Counted from the stretch's first letter, positions 1 to 6,040 are shown. The stretch: DNA of 6,194 nucleotides from Candidatus Ryanbacteria bacterium (GCA_943354465.1 CALRCC010000033.1:1-6194), one strand, 5' to 3'. Made by a program: numbers and translations. Notes: generated by a model not told the origin, from the sequence alone.

Positions 1-329
1 CCAGGCGCCTCTAATATCGGGATTCCGAACGCGCGGAAGACTTCTTTTACCTTATCAAACTGCGGGATCAAATCGCTCTTTGTCTCAGATCTAGTTCCCT
101 TATAATTTTCATACACGATATGCCGAAATGTAGGCTCCTCTCTATCGAACGCGGCAACTATATGAGTCGGCGCAAGATCGCGAATTAATTTCAAGAGCAC
201 CGCGGATACACCGTAAACGGCTCCGAGCGGTTCTCCTGATGGTGAGGCAAACGATGGCAACGCGTGGAATGATCTATGTATAAGCGCGTGAGCGTCTAAA
301 ATTACAAGCTTTTTTATATCACGAGCCAT
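1..329 (-). CDS. polA: DNA polymerase I, N-terminal 5'-nuclease domain (partial, runs off left edge)
   Basis: The first 109 residues of the protein are visible; the rest lies beyond the left edge. It starts with ATG at 329-327, reading MARDIKKLVILDAHALIHRS. The translation follows the 5'-3' exonuclease (FEN-like) domain of bacterial DNA polymerase I: the DAHALIHRSFHALP block with its metal-binding Asp, SGEPLGAVYGV, PTHIVAAFD with the second acidic site, and the TFRHIVYENYKGTR helical-arch region, then FGIPILEAPG just before the expected EADD motif. The family removes RNA primers and flaps during lagging-strand synthesis and repair. The start lies inside the last codons of tsaE (11-base overlap), so the two are probably co-transcribed and translationally coupled. 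Whether the polymerase domain follows, or this is a stand-alone 5' nuclease, cannot be seen here. Confidence 0.92.
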   Translation of the reverse strand, partial: MARDIKKLVILDAHALIHRSFHALPSFASPSGEPLGAVYGVSAVLLKLIRDLAPTHIVAAFDREEPTFRHIVYENYKGTRSETKSDLIPQFDKVKEVFRAFGIPILEAP

Positions 330-777
330 GTTTGAATCTTACTACGCGCTCATTTGGCGACAAGTGCTTAAATAAAATCCATACCGAATCTTTTGGCAAT
401 ATTTTTTTTGCGCGCTCCGCCCACTCAATCACCACTATATTTTTTGGATCCGAAATTATTTTTTTAAACTCAATCGCATCAAGTTCTTTTGGCGACTTGA
501 TACGATATAAATCAAAATGCCACAAATTTTTAAATGTAGATTTTTTGAGCGCATAGCGTTTTGCAATCACAAATGTTGGCGATTGTAACCTCGCGCGTAT
601 ACCTAACCCTGTTGCCACACTTTGTGTAAAAAAAGTTTTACCAGCGCCAAGTTCGCCAGACAACGCAAGACAAAGCGCGTGACGCCCGTTACGCGCGACT
701 GAACGAATCTCACTTCCAAAGAGCTTGCCGAAAGAGCGTGTTTTATTTGGACTATTGAGTGTGTGTGTAAGCTCCAT
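319..777 (-). CDS. tsaE: tRNA N6-threonylcarbamoyladenosine (t6A) biosynthesis ATPase TsaE
   Basis: This is a 152-residue protein, close to the usual TsaE length. TsaE is the small ATPase that works with TsaB and TsaD to place the t6A modification next to the anticodon of ANN-decoding tRNAs. Visible motifs are the P-loop GELGAGKT (residues 41-48), SPTF (66-69), HFDLYR (87-92) and EWAER (118-122), all in family order. I chose the ATG at 777-775 (MELTHTLNSP). The frame stays open to an ATG at 879, but that extension would cover the terminator hairpin of the preceding gene and resembles nothing in TsaE. No good Shine-Dalgarno is present. A weak extended -10 (TGCTACGCT, minus strand, about 790-798) could give a nearly leaderless mRNA. 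The 3' end overlaps polA by 11 bases. Confidence 0.93.
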   Translation of the reverse strand: MELTHTLNSPNKTRSFGKLFGSEIRSVARNGRHALCLALSGELGAGKTFFTQSVATGLGIRARLQSPTFVIAKRYALKKSTFKNLWHFDLYRIKSPKELDAIEFKKIISDPKNIVVIEWAERAKKILPKDSVWILFKHLSPNERVVRFKHGS

Positions 778-803
778 CGTGCCTACAGCGTAGCAAGTAA
801 GCG

Positions 804-845
804 AATAAAAGCAAAAACGACCGATCCCATGGTTGGGATCGGTCG
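804..845 (-). terminator. Rho-independent terminator of the secreted-protein gene
   Basis: On the minus strand a perfect 11-bp stem (818-828 with 835-845, CGACCGATCCC on one side) closes a 6-base loop and is followed at once by TTTTTGCTTTTATT (817-804). It lies 30 bases past the stop codon at 876 and before the tsaE start, so it separates the two genes. A second small palindrome, GTTTGG/CCAAAC (852-867), sits between the stop codon and this stem. Confidence 0.88.
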
Positions 846-875
846 CTCTCGGTTTGGAATCCCAAACAACGGGAT

Positions 876-1364
876 TCATTCTTCTACTTCTGGCGGATTG
901 TCATTTGCATCGCGAATGACTCTGTTGTACCCGTCGCGATACATACGATCTTCCGTCGCGTCTGCGACCTCTGACCGTGCGTCACGCCTCCCCGCCTCCA
1001 CCCCGCGTTCCCTGTGACAGTTTTTGTCATCATCATTGCAGATGATGTTTCCAAACCTGTCACGCGCTGGCCCTACTGCCTTTGTCCGGCCGAACAATAT
1101 ACCGAACACAGTATCAAGAACAACGAGTGGCGGGGCGATGACGTAATCAATAACACCCGGTTCACGGACGACATCTTGCTGGACGAATACTCGTCCATAG
1201 ACATATCCGCGATTCCGATGCGGTCGACTATATTCATCGCCGTATGTGCGGTCATAGCCGTTTTGACGCCAGCAAGGGTGCCACTTATAGCACCTCGCTT
1301 CCGCAATAAACGGAGAAAGAACAACCGCCAGAAGAAAAATAATGTAAAGAGCTTTCCTTTTCAT
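876..1364 (-). CDS. Small secreted protein of unknown function
   Basis: I do not recognise the family. The 162-residue product starts MKRKALYIIFLLAVVLSPF and has a clear signal peptide: KRK, a hydrophobic core at about 5-20, and a signal-peptidase I type site AEA at 21-23. The mature part starts RCYKWHPC and is rich in Tyr, Arg, Asp and Asn. It has four cysteines (25, 31, 109, 116) that could form two disulfides, a hydrophobic stretch YVIAPPLVVLDTVFGILFG at 74-92, and an acidic C-terminus. The start at 1364-1362 puts the signal peptide at the N-terminus and has GGAAGG (1369-1374) just 4 bases upstream; the in-frame ATG at 1376 would add only four residues. The gene has its own consensus promoter and terminator, so it is a single-gene unit. 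It is visibly more G+C-rich than its neighbours. The hydrophobic stretch could be a membrane-active or anchoring segment. Export is inferred with good confidence; the role is unknown. Confidence 0.75.
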   Translation of the reverse strand: MKRKALYIIFLLAVVLSPFIAEARCYKWHPCWRQNGYDRTYGDEYSRPHRNRGYVYGRVFVQQDVVREPGVIDYVIAPPLVVLDTVFGILFGRTKAVGPARDRFGNIICNDDDKNCHRERGVEAGRRDARSEVADATEDRMYRDGYNRVIRDANDNPPEVEE

Positions 1365-1425
1365 ATAACCTTCCATATCTCTACTGGAGCGAAATGCACC
1401 AGCTAGCAATTCAGCCTATAAAGCA

Positions 1426-1454
1426 ATTATACTACTAAAAATGCTATTTGTCAA
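1426..1454 (-). promoter_or_regulatory. Full-consensus sigma70-type promoter for the secreted-protein gene
   Basis: Read on the minus strand, TTGACA (1454-1449), a 17-base spacer and TATAAT (1431-1426) match the housekeeping consensus at all 12 positions. The start of transcription should be near A1419, giving a leader of about 55 bases before the ATG at 1364. This suggests strong constitutive expression. Confidence 0.88.
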
Positions 1455-1476
1455 TATCTCCAAAAACCCCTTATTT
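1448..1476 (+). promoter_or_regulatory. Possible weak promoter for the DHH-like gene and pilB
   Basis: On the plus strand TTGTCA (1448-1453) is a good -35, but the hexamer 17 bases downstream, TTATTT (1471-1476), is a poor -10. TATGCT (1477-1482) is a better -10 but 23 bases away. The -35 shares bases 1449-1453 with the -35 of the divergent minus-strand promoter. The call rests mainly on the need for a promoter in this gap. Confidence 0.3.
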
Positions 1477-1496
1477 TATGCTAGGAATAGAATAAT

Positions 1497-2357
1497 ATGA
1501 GCGATATAAAAACAGCTATCACAAGCGCATCCGCAGTACTTGTTGTCTTGCCAGACAACGTGCACGATAAAGACTATTTGGCGGCATTACAAATCCAAAA
1601 AATAGCTCCGCAAAAAATAGAAATGATCGTGCCTGATACAAAAGAACTTGAATGGAGAGATACATTTGGTACGCAGGGTGGTAAACGTGAATTTGTTATT
1701 GATATAAACACGGCGCTGTCACCCATTGACGAGCTTCGCTATGAAAAAACCGATACAACTCTATCTATATATCTTTCGCATAAAGGTGCGTTTAACGAAA
1801 AGTCTCTTTCGTGGAAAGAGCATAGAACTCCAGCAGACCTCTTTATAACACTTGGATTTTCATCAGAGCATGATGCAAAAAAAGCCATTGAGAATATGCC
1901 ACGCAAAGGGGCGGCACGGCATATTTGGGTAGAAGGAGATTCAAATATACACAGCGCGCATACACCAGCAAAACTCTCACATATATCGGCGAATCTTTTG
2001 GGCAGACTAGTGGTACGCTCACGCATTGATGCCGATTCCAATACTCTTTGGTCGTTTATCACGCGTGATGATTTCACAAAAACAAACGCAAAGCCCGATG
2101 AACTGCCAAATCTCATGAATACTTACGCTACAATCGCATCTTTACCAACTCACGCACTTGTTTTTTGGCAATATGACGATGCCGGTGGCACCCAAGGGTT
2201 TTTTAGATCTGATGATACAAATATAGTAGATGCATTTGCGATACGCATCAGCAAAACCCCAGAACACTCAAACTATGTGATGCTATCTCAATTTTCTAAT
2301 TTTATTGAAGCAGAGATGGAAACTCGCAAATTGCTCAGAGAGTTAAAAGTGCGCTAG
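1497..2357 (+). CDS. DHH/NrnA-like protein lacking catalytic motifs, upstream of pilB
   Basis: This is a 286-residue cytoplasmic protein with no signal peptide or membrane helix. The best structural reading is a degenerate DHH-family phosphoesterase (NrnA-like). The N-terminal SASAVLVVLPDNVHDKDYLAA occupies the place of the strand and loop that normally carry the catalytic DHH region. ADLFITLGF resembles the strand where DHH enzymes carry a further metal-binding Asp. WSFITRDDFTKTN (185-197) and GFFRSDDTNIVDAFA (234-248) resemble the DHHA1 substrate-binding subdomain. The DHH triad itself and the C-terminal glycine-rich GGGH motif are missing, so nanoRNA or cyclic-dinucleotide hydrolysis is unlikely. 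The ATG at 1497 has an AGGA (1483-1486) about 10 bases upstream. The stop is 9 bases before pilB, so the two probably form an operon. It could bind nucleotides or assist pilus function, but the role is inference only. Confidence 0.6.
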   Translation: MSDIKTAITSASAVLVVLPDNVHDKDYLAALQIQKIAPQKIEMIVPDTKELEWRDTFGTQGGKREFVIDINTALSPIDELRYEKTDTTLSIYLSHKGAFNEKSLSWKEHRTPADLFITLGFSSEHDAKKAIENMPRKGAARHIWVEGDSNIHSAHTPAKLSHISANLLGRLVVRSRIDADSNTLWSFITRDDFTKTNAKPDELPNLMNTYATIASLPTHALVFWQYDDAGGTQGFFRSDDTNIVDAFAIRISKTPEHSNYVMLSQFSNFIEAEMETRKLLRELKVR

Positions 2358-2366
2358 AATAATAGC

Positions 2367-4037
2367 GTGGCATTTGACGAAGAACAACAAAAAGAAAAGC
2401 TAGACATCCTCCAGCAGAAAGAAGAGGAAAGTCTGGCTCAAATTCTCGCAAAAAAATATAAAATACCCTATATAAATCTTGGGCGTGCTTCTATTGATCT
2501 TGATGCACTAAAGATAATACCAAAAGACCGCGCGCAAGCCGCTGGCCTTGCGATTGTACAGTCAACTGGCAAAAAACTGCAGATTGCTGTCAAAAACCCT
2601 ACGCTTGATCCCGTTAAAGAAATAGTAAATGACTTACACCGTGAGGGCTACCAGCCACAGCTTTTTCTAGCATCAATACGAAGCTTAAAGCACGCGTGGG
2701 ATCGTTATGACGAAGCCGGCACAGCGAGCGTCAGCTTAACGAACATCATAGATATATCGAAAGACAAAATCGCTGAATTTAGAAAAGAGATACGGACGAC
2801 AAAAGATTTTGAGCATATGCTCGGAGGCACAATCTTACAAGGAAAAACCCAGCGCGTTACAGATTTGCTTGACTATATACTTGGTGGGGCGTTCGAGCTC
2901 ATTGTTTCTGACATTCATATTGAACCTGCCGAGAATGAGGTGCATATGCGCGTGCGCCTAGACGGCCTATTGCAAGATATCGCAAGATTTTCGCATGACA
3001 TGCACAAGATGCTATTGGTGCGAATCAAGCTCATCTGCGAACTAAAACTCAATGTTCATGACAGATCGCAAGATGGCCGCTTTACTATACGAGACGGAGA
3101 TACTGATGTAGAAGTTCGCGTATCTACACTGCCAGGCCCATATGGCGAATCGATCGTCATGCGTATCTTGCATCCTCGCGCCATTGAAACATCATTTGAA
3201 GATCTGGGGATTCATCCAGTGCTTTTAGAGCTTATTGAACGCGAGATACAAAAACCGAATGGCATGATAATAACTACTGGCCCTACTGGATCTGGTAAAA
3301 CGACTACGCTATATGCATTTATCAAAAAGCTCAATGAACCTGGCGTTAAAATCATCACAATAGAAGACCCGATTGAGTATCATATTGCCGGCATAACTCA
3401 AACGCAAGTAAATAAAGATGCTGGATATACATTTGAGACAGGACTTTCAGCGATAGTGCGCCAAGATCCTGACATTGTCCTTGTAGGTGAAATGAGAAAC
3501 CGTGAGACCGCTGAAATAGGCATGCAGGCGGCACTCACTGGCCACCTCGTATTCTCAACACTTCATACTAACAACGCTCCTGGCACGATCCCACGCCTTA
3601 TTGATCTTGGCGTACCACCAAACATAATCGCTCCGGCTATAAATCTTGCTATCGCTCAACGACTCGTGCGTATTTTATGTCCGCATTGTAAGAAACAAAC
3701 GCCAGCGACACCCGAACAAATGATAACGATAAAAAAACTTGTAGAAACTCTGCCAGAAAAATACACTCGCCCACCTCTAGACAATGCATATATCTATACA
3801 CCAGGAAGCTGTGGCGAATGCAATTTTCTTGGATACAAAGGACGCCTCGCTGTCTTTGAGGCATTTTTGATAGATGATGATATGGAACGGCTCATTCTGA
3901 AAAACCCATCCGAAGCGATCGTTCGAGAGGCGGCACTCAAACAAGGAATGGTAACTCTTGAGCAAGACGGTATTTTGAAACTCTTGCAAGGGATCACATC
4001 GTGGGACGAGCTCAACCGCATCGTTGGTTTGATATAA
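2367..4037 (+). CDS. pilB: Type IV pilus assembly (extension) ATPase PilB / GspE family
   Basis: A complete 556-residue secretion ATPase that, as a hexamer at the inner face of the membrane, powers pilin polymerisation for type IV pili, used for attachment, motility or DNA uptake. Domains in order: an N-terminal GspE/PilB N-domain (about 20-110), a linker, the N2-like region with VSDIHIEP, then the RecA-like ATPase. ATPase motifs are Walker A GPTGSGKT (305-312), the Asp box ITIEDPIEY, Walker B DPDIVLVGE (367-375) and the His box TGHLVFSTLHTN. The tetracysteine zinc site CPHC (438-441) and CGEC (482-485) is intact and argues for PilB/GspE rather than PilT. The start must be GTG at 2367: the frame has a TAG at 2355-2357 just upstream and no early ATG. 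No clear ribosome binding site is present, so coupling to the preceding gene is likely. pilT, pilC and pilins are not next to it here. Confidence 0.95.
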   Translation: MAFDEEQQKEKLDILQQKEEESLAQILAKKYKIPYINLGRASIDLDALKIIPKDRAQAAGLAIVQSTGKKLQIAVKNPTLDPVKEIVNDLHREGYQPQLFLASIRSLKHAWDRYDEAGTASVSLTNIIDISKDKIAEFRKEIRTTKDFEHMLGGTILQGKTQRVTDLLDYILGGAFELIVSDIHIEPAENEVHMRVRLDGLLQDIARFSHDMHKMLLVRIKLICELKLNVHDRSQDGRFTIRDGDTDVEVRVSTLPGPYGESIVMRILHPRAIETSFEDLGIHPVLLELIEREIQKPNGMIITTGPTGSGKTTTLYAFIKKLNEPGVKIITIEDPIEYHIAGITQTQVNKDAGYTFETGLSAIVRQDPDIVLVGEMRNRETAEIGMQAALTGHLVFSTLHTNNAPGTIPRLIDLGVPPNIIAPAINLAIAQRLVRILCPHCKKQTPATPEQMITIKKLVETLPEKYTRPPLDNAYIYTPGSCGECNFLGYKGRLAVFEAFLIDDDMERLILKNPSEAIVREAALKQGMVTLEQDGILKLLQGITSWDELNRIVGLI

Positions 4038-4040
4038 AAA

Positions 4041-4286
4041 TAAAAAAGCTTTCTCACAAAAATCTCCAGACAATGTGCCAAGGCATGGGTGCCATAGGCT
4101 GAAGGCCTCTTCGAGGAGCAATCGCGCCGACCCCTCCTCGCAGAGCGTAATATGGCCTATAATAAAGCTATATTCTGCACTGTGAGGAAGGGAACCAGAC
4201 TGTCCGTGTACTAAAAGAAGGCCCAGATAAGGTAAACCTCAATTGTCTGGAGACTTTCAAGAGAAAGCTCCGCTTAACGTATAATA
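4041..4286 (-). ncRNA. Candidate structured small RNA, unidentified, transcribed leftwards
   Basis: The pilB-ruvB gap folds as one unit. On the minus strand 4269-4261 pairs with 4055-4047 (AGCTTTCTC/GAGAAAGCT, 9 bp) and 4253-4242 pairs with 4074-4063 (12 bp), separated by a 7x7 internal loop that can still form three A-U pairs. Inside the closing helix are a TGAGG/CCTCA helix (4241-4237 with 4187-4183), ATAGGC/GCCTAT (4160-4155 with 4099-4094), a long hairpin (4145-4134 with 4118-4107, 11 of 12 paired) and a small GGCA/TGCC hairpin (4093-4082). A full-consensus promoter lies upstream on this strand. A T-rich tract (TTTTTTATTTTTAT on the minus strand, about 4047-4034) follows the last helix. 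The plus strand has neither a good promoter nor a T-tract. I see no SRP tetraloop motif, tmRNA tRNA-like end or RNase P core. Start and end are estimates. Confidence 0.65.
4280..4285 (+). promoter_or_regulatory. Possible -10 element for ruvB
   Basis: A perfect TATAAT lies 29 bases before the ruvB ATG on the plus strand, which would give a start site near 4292 and a leader of about 23 bases. The -35 is poor (TTTCAA at 4255-4260, spacer 19). TATTAT at 4292-4297 is an alternative that would leave an even shorter leader. Confidence 0.4.
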
Positions 4287-4292
4287 AACACT

Positions 4293-4321
4293 ATTATAGC
4301 CAAAATATAACCATATGTCAA
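4293..4321 (-). promoter_or_regulatory. Full-consensus sigma70-type promoter for the structured RNA
   Basis: Read on the minus strand, TTGACA (4321-4316), a 17-base spacer and TATAAT (4298-4293) match the consensus at all 12 positions. The start of transcription should be near A4285, about 16 bases before the first paired base of the RNA. The -35 lies over the ruvB start codon (4315-4317), and the start region overlaps the possible plus-strand -10 of ruvB. Confidence 0.85.
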
Positions 4322-5319
4322 TACCTGATCAAAAGCTGGAAGATCGCTCGCTTGATAGCACCCTGCGCCCAGCTCGCTGGGCCGAATATATAGGCCAGCG
4401 CTCTATCAAAGAGAATCTGTCTATTTTAATAGAGGCGGCGAAAAAACGCAGCGAACCATTGGAGCATTTATTATTTTATGGCCCCGCTGGACTTGGCAAA
4501 ACAACTCTAGCCCACCTAATCAAAAACGAGATGGGAGCACAAATGAAGATAACATCTGGCCCGGCTATCGAGCGCGTTGGAGATCTCGCCTCAATCCTCA
4601 CCAATCTTTCATCTGGAGATATCCTTTTTATAGACGAGGTACATCGCCTCAATAAACTAATCGAGGAGATCCTTTATCCAGCTATGGAGGCGCGCTCGCT
4701 TGATATCATAATCGGTAAAGGACCTGCCGCGCGTACAATACAGCTCGATCTTCCATCTTTTACGCTCATAGCAGCTACCACGCGAGTAGCGCTCCTTTCC
4801 TCGCCACTTCGCTCACGCTTCTCTGGTGGGACATTTCGTCTAGAGTTTTATTCCGAAGACGACCTAAAAGAAATATTACGCAGATCAGCGAAGCTACTAG
4901 GTATTGCGATAGAAGAAGACGCGCTTTCAGAGATAGCGAAGCGAAGCCGTTTTACGCCTAGAGTAGCGAACCACCTTCTCAAACGCTGTCGCGATGTAGC
5001 AGAGGTGCGCGGAGACGGCATCATCACAGATAAAATCGCACGAATGGCGCTTGAACTTCTAGAAATTGATGCTGTTGGCCTTTCGTCGGAAGACAGGCGT
5101 ATACTTGAGATATTAATAGAAAAATTTGCTGGTGGACCAGTTGGTGTGGCCACTCTTGCCGCCGCGTCGTCTGAAGAAGTGAGTACTTTAGAAGAAATAC
5201 ATGAGCCATATCTTATGCGACTTGGATTTATAGAGCGTACACAGAGAGGGCGTATGGCAACGCGGCGCGCATACGAGCATTTGGGCGCAGTGCCACCAGC
5301 AACATTATTTAATATATGA
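4315..5319 (+). CDS. ruvB: Holliday junction branch-migration helicase RuvB
   Basis: A 334-residue AAA+ ATPase, normal length for RuvB. As a hexameric ring with RuvA it drives branch migration of Holliday junctions in recombinational repair. Motifs in order: LRPARWAEYIGQ (17-28), Walker A GPAGLGKT (56-63, Ala replacing the usual second Pro), Walker B LFIDEVHRL with DEVH at 107-110, sensor AATTR (153-157), SPLRSRF (163-169), FTPRVANHLLKRCRD, and the winged-helix end GGPVGVATLAAA with EPYLMRLGFIERTQRGRMATRRAYEHLG. After SPLRSRF the text is SGGTFRLEFY, one residue longer than the usual GIVxRLEFY. The ATG at 4315 has no Shine-Dalgarno. Its stop overlaps the next start as ATGA, so the three downstream genes are probably one operon. 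ruvA and ruvC are not in view. Confidence 0.96.
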   Translation: MSIPDQKLEDRSLDSTLRPARWAEYIGQRSIKENLSILIEAAKKRSEPLEHLLFYGPAGLGKTTLAHLIKNEMGAQMKITSGPAIERVGDLASILTNLSSGDILFIDEVHRLNKLIEEILYPAMEARSLDIIIGKGPAARTIQLDLPSFTLIAATTRVALLSSPLRSRFSGGTFRLEFYSEDDLKEILRRSAKLLGIAIEEDALSEIAKRSRFTPRVANHLLKRCRDVAEVRGDGIITDKIARMALELLEIDAVGLSSEDRRILEILIEKFAGGPVGVATLAAASSEEVSTLEEIHEPYLMRLGFIERTQRGRMATRRAYEHLGAVPPATLFNI

Positions 5320-5534
5320 TAAGTATCACAGCCACAATTGCTTTTGCTCTTTTTGCCATAATCTACGCACTTGGCATTTGGACAGCATCATGGCAAGAGA
5401 ATGAGCTATCTCTGTCTCATGAAAAAGCCATTCGTATGAATATCATAATAATCGTCGCCTCTTGTATACTTTTTGCGATCGCCATCTGGGCGTTTACCAA
5501 CATATCGTGGGATGACATACTGATAAAACGATAA
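5316..5534 (+). CDS. Small two-helix membrane protein, unknown function
   Basis: A 72-residue protein with two predicted membrane helices (about 3-23 and 42-63). They are joined by a polar segment with the motif WTASWQENELSLSHEKAIRMN, and the C-terminal tail is short and basic. It overlaps ruvB by 4 bases (ATGA) and the next gene by 1 base (TAATG), which supports that it is real and translated by coupling. I do not recognise a family. Its position directly before a membrane PH-domain protein suggests the two act together in the cytoplasmic membrane, but that is inference from context. Confidence 0.72.
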   Translation: MISITATIAFALFAIIYALGIWTASWQENELSLSHEKAIRMNIIIIVASCILFAIAIWAFTNISWDDILIKR

Positions 5535-6040
5535 TGGTTACCTTACATCCTGGAGAAAAAATATTGATGACAATTCACAGACATTGGTTTGTCTTTTTTG
5601 GTCGCATGGTCGCGTTACTTGTTATTGGTACGGTGCCATTGCTTGGATTTGTGTTCGCACCAGAGCTCGCTACTGTGATCAATCCTGATTATATTTGGCA
5701 TCTTATTTTGTTTTTCTCTATGATTTGGTGGCTTATGTTATTATTTATGTTTTTTATAGAATGGCTCGATTACTGGCTTGATGCATGGATTATTACAGAT
5801 CAGCGGATCATTGATATAGAACAAAAGGGCCTTTTTAGGCGAGAAGTTTCTGAATTTGTACTCGCCCGCGTTCAAGATGTGACTATAGAAACGATTGGAT
5901 TTATCGGCACATTATTAAAATTCGGCAATATACGAATACAAACCGCTGGTGAAAAAGATTTTACCATCAAAATGATACCTAACCTCAATGAGGCAAAAAA
6001 TCTCATTATGTCATTTGCTCATATGAGTACTTATAAATAA
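5534..6040 (+). CDS. Membrane-anchored bacterial PH-domain protein (bPH_2 / DUF304, YdbS-like)
   Basis: A 168-residue protein. It has a short cytoplasmic N-terminus with HPGEKIL and HRHWFVFFGR, two membrane helices (about 20-42 and 54-78), then a C-terminal bacterial PH domain from about residue 83 (WIITDQRIIDIEQKGLFRRE, then the stretch up to GNIRIQTAGE). ITDQRII and the following ARVQDV are the recognisable bPH_2 (PF03703-type) signatures. Members are widespread and mostly uncharacterised; the fold is probably a lipid- or protein-binding module at the membrane. The start ATG overlaps the stop of the upstream small membrane gene (TAATG), with no separate Shine-Dalgarno. No clear Rho-independent terminator follows the stop at 6038-6040. 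Confidence 0.85.
   Translation: MVTLHPGEKILMTIHRHWFVFFGRMVALLVIGTVPLLGFVFAPELATVINPDYIWHLILFFSMIWWLMLLFMFFIEWLDYWLDAWIITDQRIIDIEQKGLFRREVSEFVLARVQDVTIETIGFIGTLLKFGNIRIQTAGEKDFTIKMIPNLNEAKNLIMSFAHMSTYK

Noticed and set aside
778..879. N-terminal extension of TsaE by 34 residues
   Set aside because: The extension would be encoded across the terminator hairpin and shows no similarity to TsaE; the internal ATG gives a normal-length protein.
1014..1406. 130-residue plus-strand open frame
   Set aside because: It lies fully antisense to the secreted-protein gene, which has a signal peptide, promoter, ribosome binding site and terminator; the plus frame has none of these.
3777..4121. Minus-strand open frames over the pilB 3' end and the gap
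   Set aside because: They run antisense to well-conserved pilB codons and look like no known protein.
4047..4269. The inverted repeat around the pilB-ruvB gap as a MITE or insertion-sequence end pair
   Set aside because: There is no target-site duplication on the flanks, and the inner helices together with a consensus promoter and T-tract fit an RNA gene better.
4041..4286. tmRNA, RNase P RNA or SRP RNA
   Set aside because: No tRNA-like end or tag reading frame, no GAGGAAAGUCC or ACAGAA-type RNase P core, and no GGAA-capped SRP domain on either strand. A divergent 6S RNA cannot be fully excluded, but the inner helices do not fit its single long bubble-containing stem.
4038..4314. The same fold as a plus-strand 5' leader or riboswitch of ruvB
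   Set aside because: The plus strand has no good promoter upstream of the fold, no T-tract after it and no recognised riboswitch core; the minus strand has both signals.
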